A stretch of DNA of 64,000 nucleotides from assembly GCF_910596095.1 (NCBI RefSeq), contig NC_056540.1, forward strand, positions 19,926,501 to 19,990,500, read 5' to 3'. This document shows, piece by piece, positions 36,326-47,739 of this stretch. The translations under genes and the position numbers were made by a program. Below the pieces are notes generated by a model, which did not search any database, was not told the origin of the DNA, and saw nothing but the letters and a program-made list of their open reading frames with translations. Numbering within the stretch: the stretch's first letter is position 1; every line of letters starts with the position of its first letter. The stretch comes from Thunnus maccoyii. Its lineage: Eukaryota > Chordata > Actinopteri > Scombriformes > Scombridae.

Positions 36326-38101
36326 TAAAAGAGATTTAGGGTAATTTGTTATATTATTTATACATTTTCCATAACAATAATCACTTTGTTATCTTTTAGA
36401 GAATTCATGTAAATATTGTGACTCTTGGATTACAACAGTCTTGTTAGTAATTTAACTTGCTTGTCAAATCTTGAGTTAGCCAAATAAAGATAATTAATCT
36501 GCATTCGTTAATCTAAAAATAACCATTTTTGAGTCTATAATGAACTCAATAGGTACTTTAAATCTCAAGAAAAGAATTGTCCTAACGGCAGATTGAACTC
36601 TGAACTCATGATATCTCACATAATATGACACACACTACAGTTTTCAGTTTTGCCCTGTGGACATCCATCCTCACCTTAGTGCATCTAGTCAGACCCACCT
36701 GTGGCACTTTTACTCTTCAGCACTCAGATTCAATTCATCACATCCAGAAGGAGGAATATTCTCTGGATCTTTGACACCACGCTAAAGCAACATCAAACCA
36801 CATAAAAGGTTATTTAATGGACCTGAAACAAAGAGCATGACTCGACTTTAGTCCTTTCAGGGTCAGTTAACAAACCTCTGCCCTCATACGTCTCCGAGTG
36901 GACACACTAATGAACCAGTGTCACGCTGCATCCACAACAGCCAAAAGGAAAACTGATGTCACCGTCCTGACACATTATGGTTCCCGCTTTAGCAACAGAC
37001 TGGTGTATGATGTATTTCTCTCTCTTCTAGTGGAGCTGCTCTGCCATGTGATGTGCAGAACTCATATCTCTCGTCTCTACAGGACCCGGAGGACACCAGG
37101 TAAAGTTAATTAAAACTGTACAGATTGATTAAGAGGACCAGGAGTAATTTTTAGAGGAAAGAAAAAAATACTATTCAACTGTACTTTAAGGTGCAAATTC
37201 ATCATTCTTCTTTGTTCATCTGGTAACGCTCTAGTTGCCTTTGGGTCATAACCAATGATGAAAATACAACTATAGAATGGGAAGCGGAGACGGCTGAGTC
37301 ATCCAATAAGAAAACCAAAGAAATACGACACAAAAACAGACCCACAAGCACCGGGACAAGAAACACAGGACAAAAACTAGACACAGAGGGACTGAAACAA
37401 GCAACACTGAGGATCCCCAACAAGAAGCAGGATGATTCATCAATGAGCTGCATATTATAAAATGTCAAAGTAAACAGTGGCCCAAAACTAATCGACATAT
37501 GTTAATAAATGGGTCTCTGTTAACTCTTAATTCATCAAGTTGAGGTAGAAAAGGTAAAAGATTGGGTTCTGTATCCTTTTAGAGACACTTTGTTGTGTTA
37601 TTTGTTGTATTTTGTTTGTAACACTGACACAAATGCACGTACAAACTTGTTTCCATCTCTTTAAGGAAATATTGCATTGACTTTAATTCCCTTGAGGATT
37701 CCCCTAACCTTAACCACTACATGTACAACCTCCCTCTTAAACTTAATCCTAACCTTAACCATAAAACAAGGCTTAATAATTTACAAAGTAAGATGTCATG
37801 AGTAACACAGACAAACAGGCGCACACCTGTAGAGATTTTAGATCACTTTCCTACAACTGAAATAGACAAAATGTGTCAGAACATTATCTCCAGTCAGTTT
37901 TCAAAGGAACATATTTGCCACTATCTCAAACTCCTCCCATCCCGTAAAATACAGAACAATGGACATAATTAGAGATAAAAACGGCCAAATGTGTTTATAA
38001 TTTGTTCGGACGAAACATATGTGTGTGTGTGAGACCAGCAGCATATAGTAGATCTAGGTGTGTGTGTGTGTGTGTGTGTGTTTATATATGTGTGTTCTGC
38101 T
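36326..38101. other. Spacer, nothing gene-like
   Basis: No exon is recognised. A perfect AP-1 site (TGAGTCA, 37295-37301) lies here, and a (GT)n tract at about 38058-38080. Confidence 0.4.
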
Positions 38102-38872
38102 CAGGGCTGGCTCGTGGCATATAGGCCACATAGGCGGTTGCCTAGGGTGCCAAATGAGGGAGGGGGCGCTAAATGAGTGGAAAATTGTCTTTTTTTTGGT
38201 TTTTGTTATGTTGTTTTTTCTTACGAACAGGTTTGCTTTTATACAGCTTTTGGAAATACGTACAGATTTTGTCCCTTCTTAACGTTCTTCCTGTCTTTTT
38301 CCCCATTAACTTACATGAGTTTTCATCTGATTTGATTTTCCAAAGTCTTACTTATCAGTTTTTGCACGACAACCACCAGTCATCATGTGCTACCTCAGAC
38401 GATGCCACCAAACACTCCTTGAGTGACACTTTGACTCCCACTTGGCTTTTTGTCACAGTCCAATTTGAAAGAAAAAAATTCTCTGTGTTTTGAAATAACT
38501 GACTTGACCTTTTGTGCTTTATAATCATATTGAGTATATGTATGCAAAACAGCCTGACCCGGATTAGGTCTATAACACTGGATTTGGAAATGGTTGTTAG
38601 AGACTCCATCTGTGTCATTGCAAGGCTAATGTATTTGAAATTGCCTGTGTTGGTATTAGAGCTAAGGGTGGGTGGTAGTGGGTCCTAATGGCTGGCCTGG
38701 ACTGGGAGGACTTTGTCTGGGTTGGAGGTATCATTGTGGTTGATTTTAGTGTGAATTCATATCTGAAGTTTTTGGTCTGGAGACTGCACCTTTTTGGGGG
38801 TTCTCATCTAAATCTTCTGGGGCTTCAGTCTAAAATCTCGCCTTGGGCACCAACATATTCAGGACCGGCCCT
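38102..38872. mobile_element. hAT-type non-autonomous element
   Basis: The left end CAGGGCTGGC and the right end GACCGGCCCT are inverted with a few mismatches, as in hAT elements starting CAGGGC. Flanks GTTCTGCT (38094-38101) and GCCCTGCT (38873-38880) agree at 6 of 8 positions. No intact transposase frame. It ends only about 65 bp before the MEF2 pair upstream of npas4. Confidence 0.6.
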
Positions 38873-38937
38873 GCCCTGCTCCACATGTGAAGTACATACT
38901 ACAAATCTATTTCTGGGCTAAAAGTGAATTCTCCTCT

Positions 38938-39042
38938 CTATAAATAGGACGACAGAAGCTGGATGCGGGGGCGCGCCTCGCAGTCCTTGTGTCGGTCACC
39001 GGTTAGGTCTATTTTTAGAAACAACACGGCTTACCTCACGTG
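38938..39042 (+). promoter_or_regulatory. Distal npas4 element: two MEF2 sites and an E-box
   Basis: Two perfect MEF2 sites of the form CTA(A/T)4TAG, at 38938-38947 (CTATAAATAG) and 39009-39018 (CTATTTTTAG), and a CACGTG E-box at 39037-39042. They sit in a short CpG-rich block (38.95-39.11 kb) about 1.4 kb upstream of the npas4 TATA box. MEF2 factors are known activity-dependent regulators in neurons and NPAS4 is a reported MEF2 target; action of this element on npas4 is inference. Confidence 0.5.
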
Positions 39043-40012
39043 CTACTGGCGACAGGTTTGCAGGTTGCGCAATACCTTACTGCCCGCCGCGCGCGCGCCT
39101 CAAATTATTCATGAATGTCATTCATTAAAAAAAATTTCACTTTTCATTAAGCTCTTGAACATCGTCACTGGAAGTTTTAAAAGAGACAAAGAGAACAAAG
39201 CCTTAATCACACATAAACGTCATTTGTTAAACAGTCGATAGCAATATTAAAATGATCATATTTGATAATGGTTGCTGGGGTTTTGATGGTCTAATCTGGT
39301 ATTTGAGGATCATATCAGGCCTACTGGTGCCTTACTGGTCAAGCTGGTTTACCAGTAAGACTGTCTGGCAGGTTTTTTTGTGATTACATGTTTTTTTATT
39401 CTACAATGCAATGAAGGCATTATCAAAAATCAAAACTCACCTCCACAGCAAATTCATTCAGAGTTTCTCTATGAATATCTCGTCCTGTTAACTGTCATTT
39501 CAGTGTATTTCGTGTCCTATTTTGAAATAAGGACGTTATGCCAGAGGTTTTCTGAACGACAAGAAAAAAAAATATGAAAATGCGGCGAAGGATCGGGAGA
39601 TGCGTCACATTCATGTCTAACAGCATGAAAAACTGGCAGCTATCAGAAAATTTCTGTGTAGGTTTATGCAGTCATTATTGTTTTCAACTGATTTCCATTC
39701 ATAAAAGGCGACGGAGAGACGGAGCGATGTGAAACAGCCTCAGCATCCATATCCGCCTCCTGTAACAGCAGCTCGGTGACTGAGCATGTTGTGTTTAGCT
39801 CTGCGGTACAATGTGTGACATGCAGCACGATCCGTCTCACATGTTTAAGATGTTGACAGCATAAACGTGCTCGAAATGAATTGATGAATCGCACCTAACA
39901 AGCACCTGCCGTGTTTACTGACAGGTCCGGGGCAAACAGTGACAGGTAGCCTACCTCAGGTGCCAGACATATAAACACAGAGACCTCTTTCGTACGCAAC
40001 CCAGTCTTCCCA

Positions 40013-40062
40013 TCCCCCCCACCTCCTGCACCCCCCTCCTCCACCTCCTCCTCCTCCTCCAA
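40013..40062 (-). promoter_or_regulatory. G-quadruplex-prone GGA tract in the npas4 promoter
   Basis: The + strand is a run of ccccccc and cctcctcc units, so the minus strand carries repeated GGA and G-runs able to fold into a quadruplex. It lies about 320 bp upstream of the TATA box. Folding is predicted from sequence pattern only. Confidence 0.45.
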
Positions 40063-40169
40063 TACACCGGAGTCCGGTGACTCCGTTTACGTTTTACGCT
40101 TGCTCCTCCCCTTACTCGGTTTTGTCCAAATCGGGCTTTTTGCGTCGCCGGAGCTCCCGATTTCATCCC

Positions 40170-40204
40170 GACGTCATCACCGAGTAGAGGGAAGAGCTGA
40201 CGTC
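40170..40204 (+). promoter_or_regulatory. CRE-like sites of the npas4 promoter
   Basis: Two 7-of-8 CREs: GACGTCA at 40170-40176 and TGACGTC at 40198-40204, about 185-215 bp upstream of the TATA box. CREB-dependent induction is expected for this immediate-early gene. No SRF CArG box was found in the proximal promoter. Confidence 0.5.
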
Positions 40205-40385
40205 GAGGCAGAGTCACCGAAAGGAGAGGGCACGGGAGAGGGAGGGGGAGAGTTTCACCATTGCGAACACTGATATGAGACATATCTATCCCCCCTCGGC
40301 CCCCCCTTTTTCTCCACCCCCCTCCCTCCGTTTTACGTCGGTGTTGGTGCGTTGGGAGCCCCCCTACTCCGGCGGAGTCCCAGGC

Positions 40386-40392
40386 TATATAA
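40386..40392 (+). promoter_or_regulatory. npas4 TATA box
   Basis: TATATAA in a CpG-rich context about 410 bp upstream of the npas4 start codon, implying initiation near 40415-40420 and a 5' UTR of about 380 nt. It follows very C-rich sequence at 40290-40330. Confidence 0.8.
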
Positions 40393-40618
40393 GTGACCGG
40401 CGAGCAGAGTCCCTCAACCAGATTTACGGGTTCCGGACTTCTGTGCGAGAGACGGCTACCACAGCCGCCGATTCACCTGCACTCCGAAAGGGGGGACAGA
40501 CATCCAGCAGCCGGTCCAACATCCAAGCTGGACGCTGTGGCGGAACTAAAGCAGACGGAGACAGGACAGGAGAAGGTTTTTTAAACCTTGCTCTGGACGA
40601 AAAACAAAATTAGCTGAG

Positions 40619-40633
40619 ATGAAAGTCCAATAA
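40619..40633 (+). other. Four-codon uORF in the npas4 5' leader
   Basis: The only ATG I find between the TATA-predicted start site and the npas4 ATG opens a frame of four codons (MKVQ) and then TAA. It ends 164 nt before the main start, which leaves room for re-initiation. Translational control is inference. Confidence 0.5.
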
Positions 40634-40797
40634 CACACCTCAGAGCTTCACCACTTTTACAACCTGTCTCCTAACACACCTCGGAGACAGGGCACCCCGA
40701 CTTCAGCCGAGGCACGACGTTAAACAACACTCCGCTCGCAACTCTGCAACTCACATCTGGAGGAATTTCCGATAGTTCACTGCAACAACCGGCCACA

Positions 40798-43700
40798 ATG
40801 TACCGCTCAACCAAAGGAGCATCCAAGGCTCGACGGGACCAGATCAACGCCGAGATCCGGAACCTGAAGGACTTGTTGCCCATATCCGAGGCAGATAAAG
40901 CGCGGCTCTCATACCTGCACATCATGTCACTTGCCTGCATGTACACCAGGAAATCCGTCTTCTTTACTCAAGGTAAGCGCGAATGTACTCTGAATATAAC
41001 GACCTGTTGATGAGTGTCTTGTAGCACTGCTGCAAAAACTGACTGCAATTCCTCATAGTGGTGGAATCAACAAGTGTTTCAGTGACACCGCAAGCAATTG
41101 TCTTAATATAAATCGGATTTTTGATAACATATTGAGCTATATGCCATTCATTTATCGTTAATGACCAATGTGGAAGCTGATAAATGCGTTTAAGTAGCAA
41201 TAGTCGCTGTCCATGGTGCTGAAACGTTTTAGCACCAGATAATAAGCCGCACCGCTGTCCATGGTGCTGAAACACACTGCAGACACTGTTTTTCTACTGC
41301 GGGGATCAGGTATAATATGTTCTTACTTATCAGAGCCACCTTTTATTAACAAATGTAGCACCTTTGTGTTCTTTCCTTCCCATTTATATTTTCTCTAGAA
41401 GCGGGAACTGCTGCTGGTGTTGAGGAGGGCTCACTGTTTCTGTCTTTCAACGAACTGTCGGAGTTCATGCAGGCGCTGCCGGGGTTTCTGATGCTGCTGA
41501 CTGGGGAAGGGAAGCTCCTGTACCTGTCAGAGAGCGTCACCGAACACCTCGGACACTCCATGGTGAGTTTACACAATTCTGATTTAACCAGTATTCAGTA
41601 AAGACGTGTTTAAGCTCTACTCTGGGCTTCATAAATAACGTTTTGCATTTTTTCAGGTGGATCTTGTGGCACAGGGAGACAGTGTGTATGATATCATCGA
41701 CGCCTCAGACCACTTAATCATGAGGACCAACCTGTCAACCTCTACATCACTTGAAACGGGTAAGACGAAAATGATGATATATGGAATTCATAAGAATTAA
41801 GATATTTTTCCCTGAGTATGATTTTTAATGAATCTCCTCCCACCCTCTTCTTTGCAGATCGTCTCTTCCGCTGTCGTTTCAACACCTCCAAGTCCGTGCG
41901 GAGGCAGAGTGCTGGGAACAAGCTGGTTCTGATCCGAGCTCGCTGCCTCTCCCCCCCCTCCTCCGCTCCTGCTGCCGGGTCCTACTGGACCTCCAACCCT
42001 GTCTGGGTGTGTTTCTGCTCTCCTCTGGAGCCCCACCCGACCCGCTCCGGCCCCGGGGCAGAGAGGGAGTCAACCTCTACCCCTCCCCTGACTGACACCA
42101 ACTTGTTCCTGGCCTGTTTCCACTCCCAGCACAGCCGGGACATGAGGCTGCAGGCTGCCCAGGATAGGTGAGTTCCCACAAAAAACGTCCTATCTTCCAC
42201 TTGTTGCTTCAATATGAACTGGTTAATCTGTGTATGTAATAACTAAAGGGGTAAAACATGATCCTGCTAACACATCAACCACCCACTCTCCCTTGCAGTG
42301 TGAGCTCCTATCTTGGCTTTGATGTGACAGCTTTACGCTCTTGCTCCTGGTACAGCCTCCTCCACCCACAGGATCTGTCACATGCCTCTGCTCAGCATCG
42401 CAGCCTATGTAAGTGTACTCTTCTTCACACATACCTACCAGCACACACCACGTTACAACCATGCATGCCCACACAGTTACACACATTGTGCCTACTGGCA
42501 ACATCCACACAGTGAAAAACACTATGATGATTAATAGGATTACAAAACAAACTGATGCCAACTTGTGCTGTGACTGTTCCTCAACAGTGAGAGAAGGAGG
42601 GGAGGGCAGAGCTGAAATGGTGGTGCGTGTGCAAGCTCAAGACCAGTCGTGGGTTTGGCTCTACATGGTGCTCCAGCTGCAGCCTGGAGAAATCCCCATC
42701 AGCAGCAACAACTACATCATCAGGTATGTACTGCCTTTTTAAAATTGCACAGGACTCATTAATTTGGAGACAAAACACTGATAAAAAACAGCCCAAAACA
42801 CAAGACTAACTCAATGTTTCTCCTCTTTTTCCTTTTATCTCTCAGTGAGTCTGAGGCTTGGTCAGTGCGTCAGCAGCTCAGCTCAGAGCAGACCCAGCTG
42901 ACCCTGGTTCTGAGTTCTGGTACCTCCCAACAGGAGGGTCTGAGCCTCCAGTCCCCAGAAACCCTCTCCAGCCCAGACCAGGTCTTCACCCCTGGCAGCA
43001 GTGGCCTATCCGCCCAGTCCTTTGACTTCAGCACCGCTGGCTGCAGCGTTGGCTCCTCTGATGAACCAGGGAGCTCTACTGCTGAGGCCATGAGGCTGGA
43101 GGGTGACCCTCGCTCCAGTATCTCCTCTCTGGAGGAAGAAAGCTTATTTCAGCAGCATCCAACTGAAAGCCCCTCAGCTGCCTCCTCTCCCACTCCAGTC
43201 ACTGTTGAAACAGTAGCAGACTTAGACTTTTTAACCCAGAACATTCTCCTGCCGCCCTCCTTCCAGCTCGAACCTCCACTGCCAGCTCTCCCCCTGCCTC
43301 TCCCTCCTGTGCCCACCACACAAGCTCAGCAGACCAAAGAGTTTGTGTGCACACCACCCTACACACCGCAGATTGGAGGGGCTAGCTTCCCATTTGGTGA
43401 ACCCCTCTTCAGCTTTGACCCCACTGGCACTACCACTCCTCCTCCCTCTGCTACCACGGCCACTGCCACCACCTCCATGGCCCCCGCAGCTTCCTCCACA
43501 GCCCCACCAACTACCGCTTCCAGCCCTGCTCCCCCCACCACCCTGTCTACAAAACTCCCCCTTGCACTACCAAACCTCACCACTGACCTTCTCTTCCCTG
43601 TCGATCCCTGCAGTGGCTCTCTTTATGAGAAACTGCCCCCTACACCTGACAGCCCCGGAGATGGCGACTGTACAGTGATGACCCTTCCCGAGGTACGGGG

Positions 43701-44777
43701 TCCTCTGTATGTAGATGTGCCACTAGGGCCCCTCCAGTGTCCCCCTGAGGGCCTTCTCACCCCTGAGGCATCACCCGGTAAACAGCCCTGCCTCTCCTTT
43801 TTCTCCCTGGAGAGAGAGAGGGAGAAGGAGAGGGCAGAAATCTCCCTCTTAGCTCAGCATATCAGCTCACTAGCAGAGGGATTCTACCTGGATCCACTCT
43901 TGTCCAAACTCTCTCCTCCCTCCATGTCACCCTCATCCTCCCCTCCCTCCCCCTTCCTGTCTCCCGCCATAGAGACCGCTGATGTTGATTCAGTCCACAT
44001 GCTTAGGGAGTTTTATCCCATCAAAGCATGGAGAGGTCTGGACATTCCCATCTTCCTCGATGATGATGACTCTCTGTTTGAAGAGAGCATCCTAGAAACC
44101 CTCATCCAAGACGACTTTGCTCCTCCCCAGTCCTCCGGCATCTCCTCCCCCTCTCCCTCATCCTCCCCTATGCCCAGTCCCTCCAGCCCAATCTCTCCTC
44201 AAACCCCAGTGTGCTGGCGCCAACCCTCCCAGTTTGAGGGAGTGGGCCACTTCTGTAGCGTCCAATCGGCGCAATGTAACTCCTCGGCTGGGTGCGGGGC
44301 GACTGTGGCTGCTGCGGCCGGGGCAAAGGCGGAAGGGGAGGGGCTAGCGGAGGAAGCAATGGAGATCGAGGTGGTGTTATCTCCTGTGTCCTCTTGCTCC
44401 TCCATCCCAGCTTCCCCTCCCCTCATTCTCACTGCCTCCCCCAGCTCCGCCACCTCCACGCCCATCGCCTCGCCCATGCCCGCCGTGTCTTGCACTCAGT
44501 CCCTCCTGGAGGAACTGGCCGTTCTGGAACCCATGTTTGGGGCAGGTGCCTCGATCGCCCCTGGCTTAGGGCAACAACCTGAGTTGTATCAACTCCAATG
44601 TCATCCATCTCCACAGTGCTTCCACAAAGGTAAGACTCAGCCTCTTTTTTCCCTCAGTTTTAGTACATTTTTGTTAAATGAAGTGAGAAACATTTTCTAA
44701 AAGTGCATTACTAACTTCTTTCTCTCTTTTCCTTGTTTTACATTTCAGATGGGAGTGGAAGTGTTCCTCCGTTCTAA
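40798..44777 (+). CDS. npas4: Neuronal PAS domain protein 4 (NPAS4)
   Basis: Eight exons: 40798-40972, 41399-41562, 41657-41759, 41858-42167, 42299-42408, 42588-42723, 42846-44629, 44749-44777. They join in frame to 2811 nt, 936 aa (human 802). Exon 1 holds the bHLH ([20 protein letters not shown], residues 1-53). PAS-A spans about 68-140 ([20 protein letters not shown]). PAS-B spans about 226-320, ending near [10 protein letters not shown]. Exon 7 alone encodes about 595 residues of transactivation region with conserved islands [25 protein letters not shown] and [13 protein letters not shown], and an acidic [15 protein letters not shown] segment. The end DGSGSVPPF matches human DGSGGEPTF. 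NPAS4 is a nuclear activity-induced factor that pairs with ARNT/ARNT2 and shapes inhibitory synapses. The excess length comes mainly from a Thr/Pro/Ala-rich stretch near 43430-43555 and Ser/Pro-rich stretches. The start has A at -3. Fish paralogue letter not assigned. Confidence 0.98.
41203..41271 (-). promoter_or_regulatory. Two tandem RE1/NRSE (REST) sites in npas4 intron 1
   Basis: 41203-41223 and 41251-41271 match, on the minus strand, the 21-bp RE1 consensus (TTCAGCACCATGGACAGCGCC-type) at 20 and 19 of 21 positions. Positions 41205-41225 and 41253-41273 are an identical 21-nt direct repeat, spaced 48 bp. REST silences neuronal genes in non-neuronal cells, and REST sites in the first intron of mammalian NPAS4 have been reported. 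Confidence 0.85.
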
Positions 44778-46455
44778 AATAAGTCTGTGACTTACTTCAT
44801 TAAGTATGGCATATTGTCATATTTTGTGGAGCCCCTTTTACTGAAAAGTAAAAAATAATTAAGTGTATAAATATACATAATGTATATACAACTTAAGGAC
44901 TTTAACTCCTACATGTCTCCTAAGAACAAAGATTGGCTTTATATTTTTGTTCAGTCATTAATCTGTATACTGCAAAACTGGTGCAACATTTACATGATGG
45001 TGCAACCGTATGGACTCATAACTGACTGGGTTTTGAGTCCATGTGGTATCTCTCAGCTTCTCTGTAACACAAGCTTCAGATATGATCAGACAGAGCAACC
45101 TCTCTGAACTTGTAAGCGCTGTTTAACTTCCAGACACGCATTTGTATTCACTCATAGTGAAAAATCAGTTGTGAACAAAAAAAACAAACATTTCTTGCTA
45201 TTTCAATAGGGAGATGAATTATAGCACTTTTGCCTGACATGCAGCAACGCAAACCCAAACCTCAAATGTATTAGAAGTCAAATGTTTACAAATTTTTTAC
45301 ATCCTTAGGATGACCCCTATCTATCAATACATCAAAATAAGAAAGATTTCTTGCTTAGAACTCTTTACAGTCTTCAGAGCCACTTCAGCTCTGATTTGGT
45401 TGCACTCCTTCCTCACAGCCTTAAAGGTTGCATCAAAACTCAAACAGTATACAACTTAAAACCTAAGATACTTTGAGCTTTGAGTTTGCGGCTTCAAAAC
45501 CTTTAACATTTCATATTTATCTCTCCATCTAAAATCTTGTGTATCAATGTGATGTGCAAACAAAAAAAAAAAGAAAACATGTAATGAGATCCTGGCATGT
45601 GATGATCTCAAGAATGTTGAAGGTGTCCATTTGCTTTACGAGATGTAACACCAAACAAGAGATTGTCTGGAAGTTTGCCGGAGCTCTGATCATGCCACAA
45701 ATCCACTGCTACGCTGTACTGTACATTAGACTCTGAATGTGGGCTCTTCAGGTCACTCCTGGCCTGAAGGCAGTCAGCTGGATATTCTTGCAGCATCAAT
45801 ATTTGCAATGCTGGCAGCTTATAGCGGCTCCTGTGTGCCTGAAATGGCCCTGACCTGCTGAACTCTGAACTCTTTATCCATGTCCATTCAACATGGACAG
45901 TTACATCGTTGCTCCACTGGAGTGCGGTGTAGTGAGGCACAATTGACTATGTGAATGCGCGATTCTTCTTTTTTGAGAGGGGTTAGAATACAAAAGTTTT
46001 GTTTTAAAAAATGAAAATAGGGATGGGGTGCTATTTCTATTCAGTTACCAAGCGACACGGGTTGAGAATGGTACTATTCCCATGGTGTCGACATGCTCAC
46101 GTAGAGTTGTCTACGGTCAAGTAAAGGATTGATTCCTACGTTCTAGCTATTAAAGGCTAAGTTAATATACATGTGTAAAATTATATAATTGTATGTGTGA
46201 TATTTGAAAAAGATGTTAATGCATATGCATTATGTCTGTGGATATAGGCATATGTTCTTTTCAGAAAGGTTGTACACATTTGTACATTTGTATGAAACTG
46301 TTATTGGTCTGTATATATAAGACAGAGATTTTTATTGCATAAGATGGAATATATTCAAAACATCTTACTTACTGCAGAATGGACATTGTGGACCAGTGTT
46401 CTATTGTGTTGCTTATAAGTGTATTTGGTTGTCATACAAATGCATTTATATTAAA
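44778..46455 (+). terminator. npas4 3' UTR and probable poly(A) signal
   Basis: No AATAAA was found after the stop. The best signal is ATTAAA at 46450-46455, giving a 3' UTR of about 1.7 kb. The tail of the UTR is AU-rich, as expected for an unstable immediate-early mRNA. The exact cleavage site is uncertain. Confidence 0.5.
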
Positions 46456-46518
46456 GTGCACTTAATGCGGCTGATGCATTTGTGTCGTCATAGTCAAGCC
46501 CCCTGTTCCTCCCTCAGC

Positions 46519-46556
46519 CTCATCATCATCATCATCATCACCACCATCATCATCAT
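46519..46556 (+). repeat. (CAT)n microsatellite
   Basis: An interrupted (cat)n/(tca)n tract just downstream of npas4. Confidence 0.85.
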
Positions 46557-47739
46557 CCCACCATCCCTGCCTCTTTTCCTCCCTCCCATGCACTCTCCTC
46601 CATTTCTTCCCCTGGAGCGAGTTTCGCTCAGCAACAGCACTGACGCACACACATGACGAGACAGAATGAGACACTATCTGACTCAGACTGACGCACACAC
46701 TTGGCGTCGAGGTTTTTTTGCGTACGAGCATGCGCACGCACAGGCACACACAAAGTTGGCCTCCCACTTATGATGATGCACACACACACACACACACACG
46801 CACACAGAGAGACACACGATAGTAGGCATATGACCCCCCCACCACCCCTCTTTACAAATCACAGTTTCTCACATTCACTCGATGTACCTGCGACTCTATC
46901 AGCGCTCGGTGTGGTGTAAGACTCCATATATAGGCATTCCTGCTCAAGAGCTCGGACTGAAACAGCCTCCCATCTATTCTCAGCCTCCATTCAGAAGGCT
47001 CAGAGAGGGGAGGGCTGGAGAGAGAGGGGAGACAAAGAAAGAGTGAGAGGAGGCTAAATTTAGAGGTACAGTAAAGAGGGATGTGGGACAAATTGATGCT
47101 CTATCCCCACAGGATGGAGGACTGGACCAAATAACAAACACAGAAAAACACATACATAACCCATTTTCTGTAAATCATGATAGATAAAAGATAGAAGATT
47201 GGTTTCATGGATTGAGGCCTATAATATCTTTTTTTGCCAGAACTCTTGCACAGTCATCACCTGTGCCACGGAATAGATATATTTCATCAATCATATCTCA
47301 AGAGGCAAAGCCCTAAACGTGATACTGTTTCTCTGTAAGTGAACATTTTGTTCCATCCCCACACTGCAGTGTCTGAGATGGAATGAAGATGAGCAGCGGA
47401 GGGAGCGCTACATAGCTAACTGCTGCTATCTCCTGGCAAACAGAAGCACTGCAGCAGAAAGGAGGATTTGTTGTGTAAGAAGCCATGTTAGGAAAAGGGC
47501 AGACATAAGGACATTATTGTGTATTTTATGTTAGCTTGACCAAATAAAATTCAACGGCTAATTAAGATGCAATCAGCTCTGATATGATTAAAATAATTAA
47601 TATCATAATATTAACAAGAACATTTTCTGATATCAATACATATCATGATATAGCAAATGCATGTAAATTCAGATATAAAATAATCTTGCTCTTCCAGGAA
47701 ATTAACTGTGTTCCATTTAGGATTGCAATTGATTGATAT
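46557..47739. other. npas4-mrpl11 intergenic spacer
   Basis: Contains a (CA)n tract at about 46778-46800 and, at 46923-46933, CCATATATAGG, which resembles a CArG/TATA element (seven A/T instead of six) in sequence of ordinary complexity. No exon follows it. Otherwise nothing recognised. Confidence 0.4.

Noticed and set aside
43359..44614. Minus-strand and alternate-frame open readings over npas4 exon 7
   Set aside because: They are shadows of a GC-rich, Ser/Pro-rich coding exon; only the + frame joins conserved NPAS4 exons.
46923..46933. CArG box (SRF site) behind npas4
   Set aside because: The A/T core is seven bases instead of six and no exon or other immediate-early motif accompanies it.
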